Origin: Tyto alba
Lineage: Eukaryota; Chordata; Aves; Strigiformes; Tytonidae
NCBI RefSeq assembly: GCF_018691265.1
Contig: NW_024881321.1
Location: 14,201,387-14,265,386 of the forward strand
Length of the DNA stretch: 64,000 nt
Direction: 5' to 3'
Below the pieces are notes generated by a model that had not been told where the DNA came from, did not search any database, and saw only the letters and a list, made by a program, of their open reading frames with translations. Shown one piece after another: positions 26,119-36,477 of this stretch (the stretch's first letter is position 1; each line of letters opens with the position of its first letter). The translations under genes were made by a program, and so were the position numbers.

Positions 26119-29109
26119 GCTGCATTGGGATAAGTAAAACGGTTTTGACTTTAAAAAAAGATAAATTGAAATTCTGGAGAACTGTATCATTTGCTTACAT
26201 TAGAAGTAGTAACTTTCTTCTAATAATAAATTACTGAAATATAAAGATAGAATTCCTGCTTTTTTTTCAGTCTGTAGGACCAAACTGTACAGTGTATGAA
26301 ACAACAATGTTATTAAACCAACAGGACATGATAATAAGTTTGAAGTGTGTTTTGCACTGCATATGTATAAAAACAAAGGGGTAAGGTTACACCTAATGCC
26401 TTAACGTTGCTGTTTCCTGTCTTCTGTGTGCTTAACTGTATAATCAAATTTTCTGTTAATGTATTTTTACACTAGATTATATTGCTTGGCTCTGTGCAAA
26501 GGTTTCCACATGTTAATGATAAAATAAAGCTAGGTTATTCTGAAATGAGGATGCTTGACTTACACTGATAAATAGCATTTAAAAACCTTTATGGCATAGC
26601 ACTGAATATCAGGACTTATTTGTGTACAGAATGAATGGCTAAAGGAAAACTGACAATACAAACTGCACTTTTATAGTAGTGAGTCCATCTGCTATGTTAA
26701 TTCTTTACAGGCTTAATACTTAGATAAATATATAATCCTGTCATTTCTGCCATGATGATCATACACAGTCACTATGCACAACAACTCTGATACATATTAC
26801 ACAACAGCTGTGCTGGTTATCAGTGAGCAGTAGGCAGTTTCTCTTCACAAGAACAATAAAGGACTGGTTTTCCCTATAAACTCTGGTGTTGTCTACTTTG
26901 TCTTTTGCAGTTAAGGAACTCTTCTCTTAGACCCTCAAATCACAGTGTAAGAGATTTGTATACTACAAGATAAACAGTAATTCTATAAGTATTTCCTTCT
27001 AGTCTTGAAAGTTTTGCTCCAAAACAAGCAAGTAAGCAATTAGTCTTTTTGAAGGGATCTGTAATACTGAGTGGAAAAGGATATACTCACCCTATCAGGA
27101 TGAATCATGCAGATGGGAAATAAGGGACAATATGCAAATACTGTATTTCCCTGATCAGTAGCTCTTCACGGAGAGGTCTAGTTAACTCGACTAAGACAAT
27201 CAGTAGAAACCATTACTCGCCAACTGAAATTAGAGATTTGCATTCTGGTCCTGTGCTTGCAAGTGCTATCAATAAGCTTTGAAACTATAAACATAAGATT
27301 TTATTAATTTTACACTTCTGTCAAATCCTGCTTTCTTTTTGAAGTCTGTAGCTAACTCCACTTGACAAAGGCCTAATTTACAGTTTTCATTTTCACCCTT
27401 AGGCATTTTTTTCCACTGTTGATGCAGAAAAGGATTTAGGTAAACTGCCACATTTGTTTCTGTAAATTCCTCACATCCCTGCACACATGAACACTGTCAA
27501 GTGCACAGTAAAAGAAACACTCATAAAAGAAGTATAAATGTTCTATCTTTGCAAAGATAAAAAAGCCCGTATATGAACTTACTTTTGAAAGTTTCTTTGA
27601 CATTTCTATTAATAATGACTCTACAAATAAATATACAAACATTTTCTCCCTATGTGAACAAACCATAAAGACTTCAGGATGAGATTAATTTAATTACATT
27701 GAAAAGCCCTTACACTTCAGATGACCCATTTATGTATTTAGTGAAGACAATGGTTCAGTTGCCTTCAGAGAACAAGGACTGAATAAAGGTCACTCAGGGT
27801 GTGCTTAGAGTCAGTACCTGTGGTGATTTAACAACATGCAGCCAAAAAAAAGGGGCACTCCCTCTAACTTTTCCTTCTTTTGCTCCTATCTGTGCACTTT
27901 GTGCCAATAGATGCCTCAACCCATTAAACCTCCAAAATATTATTTTGAAACAAAACAAAACAAAACACCACTTTTCTTCAGTTGTCTGCCAAATTAATGA
28001 ACTGAATCAGCTCACCGTGAAATTGGCCAAGCACAAAAACCAACACAGATAAAAAGGAAAGTAGAAGAGAGTAAGGGAAAAGGGAGAAGAAAAGGTGACC
28101 TTCTTTTCTGGTGAGCTATTACATTGGCTCAATTCTGTTATCTACAGCCACCCTCAGATAAGATAATATAAAACTAGTGGAAAGGAGAGGTAATAGTGTA
28201 AAATCACTTAGGTCTTATTTTATTCCTAAATAAGGGGTTAGGGAATCCAGAAATCTCTTTAAATCAAGTTAACATCACCAAATTACCAATTTAAAAAGAG
28301 ATGTTTCTATCTCTTCTCTGGGACTAACAGCTGTATTTTCATATATTCTGGTGCTTTTTTTTTCCCCCAAAGGTTATGCTTACTGTTTGATACAGTAAGG
28401 AAAACTAAATTTTGAATCACCTGTTGCATAAATAAGCAAGAATAAAATTCCAGACAGGCGTAGTTCTTGACATTTTCTTTCCAAATCCAAAGAAGGTCTT
28501 AATTATGTGTATCTCTTTAAGGTCAATAATTATTTTCTATCTATGGGATTTATCAGGTCCTTTAAAATATACCTGTGGCTAAGTAGTCTGCTACAGGAGA
28601 CAAGATTTTCATGCCTCATGTAACAGAATGAACAACACTAATGAATGAAAACTTACTCTTGACTTAACTTTTACAAGTGCTCTTTGAATTTCAAAATCTA
28701 TTTTGAAAGAAAGGGCATAAAATACCTGGCATCATAAGATTGTCCTGTTTTATGCACCTTTAATGAAATGTCTTCTTTCATGCTAAGCCTTGGGCAGTAA
28801 TTTAGAAACAGAAATCGTTTAGCTTTTTTATGCTTTATTAGTTTTCATTTAACACTAGTCTCAATAGGATTCATTAGGCAATCTCTGAAAGACTTCAGCT
28901 CTCAGAATAACTGGTTCAAAAAGTTGTACGGTTCTGGTCAGATGGACACAAATACTTCAGAGAACTGGAATGGGGAACATTCTGTTTCTTGAAAAGTCAG
29001 AGAGAATATGACCATGATATTTGTTATAACACTGGATTATAAATTGATAAATCTTGGGATACTCTAGTGACATTTTCCTCTCCCTTCCAGTAGTGGACAA
29101 AACCCCACG

Positions 29110-29619
29110 TGTCCTGGTTCGGGCTGAAATAGAGTTCATGTTCGTTTCTGGTAGCTGGAGGTGTTCTGATGGCACACAGAGATTTCAGGGACTCTCCATC
29201 TCCACGTGCCCTGCCTGTGAGCAGGCACGCAAGAAGCAGGGAGGGAACACAGCTGGAGCACTGGGCCCAGGCTGGCTGATGTTCCATGTCATGTGACATT
29301 ATGCTCATCATATAAAGGAGGGGTGGGCGGGAAGGGTCACACTCTCACTTCCAGGATTGTGATTGCAGCATCTTTGTGTTTCAGGATTGAAACCTGGGAG
29401 CAGACGGGGTGTTGGTCAGCAGGTGGTGAGCAATTGCATTGTACATTAACTGTTTATACTATCACCATATTATTTTATTACTCTTATTAAACTGTTTTTA
29501 TCTCAACCCATGAGTCTCCCTTTGCCCCTCTGATTCCCTTCCCATTCCCAAGTGGGGGGAGGGTGGACGGGCAAGCGGCTGCTTGTAGTTTGGCTGCCGT
29601 CCACACTCAAACCACAACA
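29110..29619 (+). mobile_element. Solo LTR, short group, with internal deletion
   Basis: It starts TGTCCTGGTTCGGGCTG and ends CTCAAACCACAACA. CCACG (29105-29109) and CCATG (29620-29624) flank it, a 5-bp duplication differing only by a CpG-type C/T change. The sequence parallels the LTR at 34171-34755 but lacks about 75 bp of the early U3 that the latter keeps. A canonical TATAAAG at 29311 is followed by GGAGGGGTGGGCGGGAAGG, and TTATTAAAC near 29484 is the likely polyadenylation signal. Length is 510 bp. No viral coding sequence adjoins it. Frames of 65-95 codons within it on both strands are accidental. Confidence 0.88.
29311..29317 (+). promoter_or_regulatory. LTR TATA box
   Basis: TATAAAG sits about 200 bp into the LTR and just upstream of a GC-rich GGGTGGGCGGG stretch. 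The paralogous LTR at 34171 has TATATAG at the same place (about 34437-34443), supporting a U3 promoter. It may be inactive. Confidence 0.55.
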
Positions 29620-31027
29620 CCATGATGTCTAGTAAATGCTCAGAAACTTAAAAAAAAAACCTCAGAAACTCTTAGTTGCTTTTAATTCAGTGAAAAGTGT
29701 TGTAATAGCTTTTCAATATAATCTTCAGCTCTCTTTTCCCCTGAGAGGCCAAGAAGATGAATATTATTACATCTAGAAATAGTGTCATGGTTCTCTAATT
29801 TATCATGACAAAAGGCCACCACTGTAACTAGTTTTTCTGCAGAAAGATTTCAATTTACTAAAAGTTGTCCTTATTAACCTTAACTCTTCTCTGTCATCTC
29901 AATTGGCTTAGATATCTGCTTTTCTGAAAGAATTCTGGTAAAATACAATTCATCCTTATAAAATAAATACATAAAAATAAAAAATATTAAAAAAATATAT
30001 ATTTTGAAAAGATAAAGTTAAAGGAACAGCTTATGCAATAAATCCATGTTTCTTCAAATCCTGATTTTTGACACAGGTCTAGTAAAACTCTAGCATATTT
30101 TATGCCCCTAATGAACTGAATTAGTGCTTGTTATTTTAAGAAGGCATGATTTGTGTTTACTTCACAGGTCTTTTTAGTAGTGATAGATGAGTACTCATTT
30201 TGCATCTAGATGAATGCCATCTGTGTGCCTTCTTTTTTATTACTGTTCTGTCTGCTTCATACTAGCTTTAGACAGACAAGAAAAACAGTAGAGTAATTTC
30301 TATAGTGACACTATCTGCCTTTATTCTCACTTTAGAAAGAAGAAGGATATATTTATTTCAAATTGGTTACATAGAACTATTTTCAAAATTCATTTATAAA
30401 TCCAATTTTAAAAAGCATTAGGTTTGAAGATAATGATGATAATTATTATTACTAGCTACTTCTACAACATGATTATATAGATCCATGCATCAGAAAAAGA
30501 CTAAATTCACAAACAGATTTGTGAACCCCAAATCTATTTTATATTCACTGATGGAGGAACTGAAGTCTACATCATGCACATCTGAGAATGATAAACTGCT
30601 AGAAAAAGAGTGTATTCAATCTCTTTTCTATAACTGAACAAAAGGATATTTAACTATTTTCATGGGTTTCACCTAAAAAATGTAGGCATCTGTAATATAC
30701 CTGTCTGGAAAGAAGCTGATACACTAAGTTGTCTGTACAGTCATTAGAGTAAAAAAGGCTTTTTCATCACACAGTTCTTTGGATGAGATGAATAATGACC
30801 TAGAGAAGTTCTTGTGTCTCTCTATTGGCTATAAATATGGTTTAGCATGATTATCTCAGCTGTAGGCATCTGTATTATAAATATCTGCCTCAAATTAGAT
30901 GTATCCCACACTTTTTGTCTCTGGAAACTCTTAAACAGGGTGTCTTGATAGTGTTTCCTCTACCTGTTTCCTTCAATTAACCTATAATGTGACTATGGTA
31001 TCTTCTTCGTTGAGGATAATATAACAC
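29620..31027. other. Unannotated interval between LTRs
   Basis: AT-rich, with no retroviral internal sequence. The flanking LTRs at 29110 and 34171 have separate target duplications, so this stretch is host DNA and not the inside of a provirus. Confidence 0.55.
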
Positions 31028-31736
31028 TAGCTCTGCTTCTTCCATCCTCAGTGGGGGAACTTCTGGAACTTCTTCCCCCTGCTCCATCGTGGTCCCCCTC
31101 TCACAGGAGACAGTCCTCCACAAACTTTCTCCAATGTGAGTCCCTCCCATGGAGTGCAGTGTTTCCCACACTGCTTCGGCATGGGATACCAACTTTCTCC
31201 AACTGGAGTCCCTCCAGTTGCAGCCCTTCCTGACCTGCTCCATCATGGGACACCCCCGCATGCTGCAATCCTCCCAGCACTGAATTATGGCAGTGGGGCT
31301 ACCTTTTCCCACAAGACCCCAGCCTTCTTCAGGCACAGCACCTTGATCAATCAGGCAGAAACCACAGGTCATAAATCAGTCTGATCCACCGTAGACCTTC
31401 ATGGGTGGTGGGGGTGGGGTGGCGCCCTGCCATCTCACCACAGGATACAGGGCGGTCTCTGTTCCGGCACACCTCTCCCCTCCGTTACGCCACTGACCTT
31501 GGTGTTCACACAGATGATGCAACTCCTTGTCACAAGTCTGACTCCTCTTCACCAAGTCCCTTCTTAAATACGTTATTGCAGAAGCGCAGATGATTGGATT
31601 GGCCTTGGTGCAGAGGTAGGTCCAACTTGGAGCTTGGGGGAGCTTCAAGAATCTTCTCATAGAGGGATACCCCGCCACCCCTATAGCCCCTTCCCCTGCT
31701 ACCAAAAAATACCACCACTCACTCAAACCCAGGACA
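31028..31736 (-). mobile_element. Long ERV LTR, 3'-truncated (group 1, copy B)
   Basis: The right end AACCCAGGACA (31736) is the 5' terminus of the LTR on the minus strand (TGTCCTGGGTTTGAGTGAG), identical in form to that of 35404-36477. Similarity to that copy continues to about 31028. Stretches of about 50 identical bases occur, for example 31080-31131 against 35819-35870. The last 360 bp of the LTR, including polyadenylation signal and U5, are absent at the left, and an abrupt change to unrelated AT-rich sequence marks the break. The TATA-like box TATTTAA lies on the minus strand near 31564-31570. Open frames of 116-131 codons on the minus strand read through this LTR and are not genes. Confidence 0.85.
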
Positions 31737-34170
31737 CTGCCTCAGTTTCAAACTAAAAGTTTCACTGAATAGCAGAAGGAAGGCCGTGATAGAAGATTTT
31801 ACTTTACTTTTGATAGATAAAAATTGAAGAAAAAGTCTGAGAAATTAGACGTCAGTTTTACTGACAGAATAGACTGGTTTTTTTTGCAGATTAAAAGGGA
31901 ATTATAAAAGTAACTTCTTTCATCATTTATTGGGTTAAAACAAATTCTTACAAATCAGTCATACTTATGAAAAATAACCAAATAATCCAGAATTTATAGA
32001 AAACACAAATTAAGGTATTTTAAAGGATTGATGCCTGCCTTAATTAAAGCAATTATACTGAGAACACTTGTGATCATATAATATGCATAATGTCAATTTG
32101 AAAAAATAGGCAACATTCTCTTAAATTATATCCAAAGGTATAAAGAGTATGTTTTATACTCAGAATATTCAAATAATGGAGATATTTAGAGAAGAATGTA
32201 ATTGACAAAATTGTAAGATAAACATGAGTGCTAGGTCTTTTTCTTTTATAATTTCTGGTATTTTAAAACATTATCCATCTTTCTCCACTCAGAATATTAG
32301 AGTACTTGATGCAAATGTTTCTATTGATGTATATTACATAATAAATTATAAAACACAGTGTCTGTCCCTAAAGTTTCCTCTTGTTTCACATTAGGTGTTA
32401 AAAACAAAGAAACAATTTCTGGAGGTAACATTATTTTGAAGCTTGATTTCTCCTGTAAGCTTTAATGTGAATATATAGTAAATCTACACTGAAAACTACT
32501 TTTCTGATGAATTAGTTTTATATTATTTTACAATAAATGCAGTTTTAATGCTTAAGATGTTTGCTTTAGTGTTTTAACTGTAAAATAAATTATTGATATT
32601 ACATCTTCATAGGAAAAAAAGAAATAAGGAAACAGTGCGAAGTTATGTGGTATGGATCTGTTTATTAACTGTAAATTCTTCTGTCAAAGGAAATTAATTT
32701 GTAACACTATAGCTAAACTTAATTTATTTTATTATTTACAAAGTCACAAAAATTACATCTCCTGTCAGGCGGCTGGTTGATCAGAAAATGTTGATACTCA
32801 TTCTCTTCTCCTAATGAAAATAGCTATGTTCATCAATGATTGTAGACTGCTGTGTTACAGTGAATAAAAAGTTAATATACATCTTCCAAAACATATAAGT
32901 AGGTGTGATTCTCCATGAATATTTATAAATATAGTAAATATATAGATGTAGATACACAGTACTCAATCATGCAGGATAAATGTTGAGATGTTAGGTATAC
33001 TACGTAACAATTAATACGGTACAGATTATCTTTATTAAACATTATTTATACTTATTGAATCATTAAATAGTGGTATTTACATTTACACACATACTAATTG
33101 AAAAAAAAAATATAACAATATCCCTACCAATTTCATGGAGCTGGGATTATGCTTTTCCAATATAGTGTTATATTTTGAGGTTTTATGTATATTTTTAATT
33201 TTGAACCAACAATTCAATACAGTTGCTTCATACCACTGTTAGATTAATAATGAATTCCAGAATTTTTCCCTGTGAAGGAAAATATAGTCATTAAGGGTAC
33301 TACATAAACTGTATTTACATCTGCATGAAAAGCAGAAAGATGGTTAAAAATTGTTGTATATAATGAAAGAATCTAAACACATCCTGAGTTAATATTCTGA
33401 ATCTGGTCCAAGTTTCTTCCATTATATTGAACTAAACTGCATGAATCTGAATATGTATCTATATATATACATGTATGCCTATGTGTATATTTATATATAA
33501 TCAATAATAAAATAGAATATTATAGAAGTAACTGTTGCCTTTGTAGAATGCTGCTGCTGCTATCATGTCAAAACAAAACATTCCATAAATACTTACTGAA
33601 TTATGTCATGTAATAATGCTACATAATAACATTACTAATATGTCCTTCTAGAGCAATCCATAGAATGTAATGTTAACTAACTTCTCTTCCCAATAATTTT
33701 GTCCCCTAATTTATCTGTGTTATATCTTGCATGTTTCTGAAATAACAATGTTATTCATTTTAGTATTGTGATTTAGGAATAAGTATGCTAGGTAATTAGA
33801 AACACCGCTGAGTGCTATGTATAAATACAAACCATTATTTTAAAAGAGTAACATGCATTAAAATGTCTTTTAAAAATGAACTTACATGAAAGATTTCTCA
33901 GCATTAGATTTTTTTTACAAAAAAACAATTAATTAATCTATCTTTTGACCTATATCTGTACATTAACAGTGAGAAATTTATGTCTAATTTATTCTCATTA
34001 TCTAAGTTATTTTAATGCTACTATAAACATTTTCTTTGTAATTTAATGTTATCAGGATTTTAATCATGAATTTCCCCCTATAATATAACATTTATCCTAA
34101 ATAGGAATTATTTTTCAGCTAGCAAAAATCTCTTCATGGTTTGTTTCACAAAATATTTATTCATGCCCAT
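31737..34170. other. Unannotated AT-rich interval
   Basis: Very AT-rich host-like sequence with short TA-rich patches, for example near 33466-33500. No gene or element recognised. Confidence 0.5.
34166..34170. repeat. Target-site duplication CCCAT, left copy
   Basis: Identical to 34756-34760 on the other side of the LTR. Confidence 0.8.
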
Positions 34171-34755
34171 CGTCCTGGTTTGGGCTGGAACAGAGTTAAT
34201 GTTCCTTTTTGGTAACTGGAATAGTGCTGTGTTTTAGATTCAGCATTGGGTTTGGTACGAGAAGAATGTTGATAGCACACTGATGTTTTCAGCTGCTACT
34301 GAGATTTCAAGGACTCTCCAACTCCCCATGTCCTGCCCATGTGCAAGTTCACAAGAAGCTGGAAGGGAGCACGGCCAGAGCACCAGACCCAAGTCAGTCA
34401 ACGAAATATTCCATATCATGGAACGTCATGCTCACTATATAGAGGAGGGGTGGTCGGGAAGGGGGGCTCTCTCGCTTCTGGGATTGTGATTACGGGATCT
34501 TGGTATTTCAGGATCTCTAGCTGGGAACAGGCTGGGTATTGGTCAGCAGGTGGTGAGCAGTTGCTTTGTACATTGCCCATTTATATTTTCTATTGCTGTC
34601 ATTGTTTTAATTTTATTACCATTGTTAAACTGTTTCTATCTCAACCTGTGAGTCTCTCTTTACCCCTCTAATTCCCTTCCCCATTCCCAGGTTGGGGGGA
34701 GGGTGGTTGAGTGGCTGCAGGGTGGTTGGCTGCCAACCAGGCTCAAACCACAACA
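34171..34755 (+). mobile_element. Solo LTR, short group, with exact 5-bp target duplication
   Basis: CCCAT at 34166-34170 and 34756-34760 is an exact 5-bp duplication. The element starts CGTCCTGGTTTGGGCTGG (the usual first T has become C) and ends CTCAAACCACAACA. At 585 bp it is more complete than the sister LTR at 29110. It has TATATAG near 34437, a following GGAGGGGTGGTCGGGAAGG segment, and the TCTCAACCTGTGAGTCTCTC segment near the 3' end. It is a solo LTR with no viral genes next to it. Confidence 0.9.
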
Positions 34756-34760
34756 CCCAT
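34756..34760. repeat. Target-site duplication CCCAT, right copy
   Basis: Directly abuts the terminal CCACAACA of the LTR. Confidence 0.8.
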
Positions 34761-35403
34761 ATACAATTAAAATGTAAGTTTTATTATTGCTTTGTTGAAA
34801 ACAAGTCAGTTTCTTACTTGGTGGATAAATATACATATTGTGTGGCCTAGTTTTCTGAATGGTTTCTTCACGGGAAAATAATGAAAACAGAATGGTCTAA
34901 TATTTGTGTATGTAAATGTATGTGGGTAGATATGTATATGCTAACAGACAGATTTGAAAATATATGCTATATGTCAGTCTACCTTGTTTAACATTTTTCA
35001 AAACCAGAAACACTTAATTTTTATCACAGATTAATTAAATTTCCACTTTTCCTCTTTCAGTCAAAGTACTGTGAGTAGACACATTTATGTGTATACATAT
35101 AACAGCAAAAATTATGTGAATGAATTTAAATGGCACTGAAAAATTTGGAAGACCAAATCTGCAGAAACATTTAATGTCAGGCATACAAAGGTGCTGTTGA
35201 GCCTATCATCTGAAATGCCATTTACAAAAGTGAGCTGGGAGGTGAAGCTCCTTGTGTCATTAAATGAAATAGTTAGCACCTAGCCATGTGTTCACAACAG
35301 CTGTCTTATGCTTTCCCTTTTCCTCCACTCATGTTCTGCAATTAGTAATGATGGAGTCAGGATACTGCTTGAACTGACCTTGTGCCCAAGATAGTATAGA
35401 TGC
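34761..35403. other. Unannotated interval
   Basis: AT-rich sequence between two LTRs. No gene or element recognised. Confidence 0.5.
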
Positions 35404-36477
35404 TGTCGTGGTTTAGGCCTGATTGGCAGCCAACCACAATGCAGCACCTCTCTCTCCCTTCCCCTCCGGCAATGAGAAGGGACAGAGAGCCAGGCTTGGG
35501 GTTCAAGATAGGACTGGGATGGGGGAAAATCCCCCTTTTATGATCACGAGCAAAAGGCAGACTCGTTAGGGGAAGAAAAAAAAGAACATACATTTATTAC
35601 AGACACTAACAACACATAACAGAGTAAGACAGTGAGAAGCATTGCCACATCTTGAGAACACCTTCCCCCCACCCCTCCCTTCTTCCCGGGCTCAGCTCTG
35701 CTCCTGATATCTCTACCTCCTCCCCCAGTGGTGCAGGGGCAGGGAATGGGGGGTGCAGTCAGCGCTGCCACTTCCTTCATCTTCAGTGAGGGGAGTGTCC
35801 AAAACTTGTTACCCCCTGCTCCATCGTGGTCCCCCTCTCACAGGAGACAGTCCTCCACAAACTTTCTCCGACTTGAATTCCTCCCATGGGCCGCAGCGTT
35901 CCCCACACTGCTCCGTCATAGGTCACTAACTTCCTCTGACTGGATTCTCTCCCACGGCTGCAGCCCTTCCCGAGCTGCTCCGGCGTGGGACTCCCCCGCA
36001 TGCTGCAATCCTCCCAGCACTGAATTACAGCAGCGGGGATACCTTTTCCCATGAGACCCCGGCCTTCTTCGGGCACAGAACCTTGATCATCTGAGCAGGA
36101 ACAACAGGCCACAAATCAATGTCTGCTCCACCGTAGATGTTCATGGGTGGCAGGGGGGGGCCGCCCTGCCATCTCACCACAGGATACAGGGGGGTCTCTG
36201 CTCCGGCACACCTCCCCCCTCCTTTCTTCCTCCGTTCCTCCACTGACCTTGGTGTTCATGCAGCTGCAGCGACTCCTCCTCACAAGTCCCCCTGCCCGTC
36301 ACCACGTCCCTTCTTAAATACGTTATCGCAGAGGCGCAGCTGATTGGCTCAATTTCCCAAACAGAAGTGGAGCTGACGTGGAGCTGGGGGAGCTTCGAGA
36401 AGTTTCTCACAGGGGGCCGCCCCGATAGTCCCCTCCCCTGCCACCAAAAAACTCCACCACTCACTCAACCCAGGACA
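35404..36477 (-). mobile_element. Long ERV LTR, full length (group 1, copy C)
   Basis: On the minus strand it runs from TGTCCTGGGTTGAGTGAG (ending at 36477) to GGCCTAAACCACGACA (35404), so both termini are intact at 1,074 bp. Signals in order on the minus strand are a CCAAT-type box (ATTGG on the plus strand near 36343), TATTTAA at 36314-36320, a long CpG-containing GC-rich region with CCCACG-type repeated words, and AATAAA at 35593-35598. It keeps more CpG dinucleotides than copy B and looks the youngest of the group. The flanks GATGC (left) and TTCAG (right) do not match, so no target duplication is visible. There is no adjacent gag, pol or env. Frames of 68-109 codons inside it are fortuitous. 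Confidence 0.88.
35593..35598 (-). promoter_or_regulatory. LTR polyadenylation signal AATAAA
   Basis: AATAAA on the minus strand precedes TGTATGTTC and a T-rich stretch, about 190 bp before the LTR 3' end. The aligned site in copy A is AATTAAA, and in the 58.6-kb copy it is lost. Confidence 0.55.

Larger units (their letters stand above)
21209..29109. other. 7.9-kb interval with no recognised gene or element
   Basis: This AT-rich stretch holds microsatellites at 24437-24474 and 26066-26118 and a T-run at 23722-23745. I found no LTR, CR1, exon with convincing splice context or RNA gene. Open frames here are short (up to 96 codons) and featureless. It is one of the three longest stretches of the window without a recognised transposon. 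Confidence 0.5.

Noticed and set aside
30977..31372. A 131-codon minus-strand frame and related proline/serine-rich frames at 31051-31726 and 35728-36464.
   Set aside because: They fall within long LTRs B and C, and paralogous LTRs have them interrupted at different places, so they reflect GC-rich LTR sequence and not protein selection.
29110..34755. A provirus bounded by the two same-strand short LTRs at 29110 and 34171.
   Set aside because: Each LTR has its own 5-bp duplication (CCACG/CCATG and CCCAT/CCCAT), the outer flanks do not match each other, and the DNA between them is AT-rich with an inverted long LTR and no viral genes.
31028..36477. A minus-strand provirus bounded by long LTRs B and C.
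   Set aside because: The interval holds another solo LTR and host-like sequence with no gag, pol or env, and B and C differ too much to be a pair made at one insertion.
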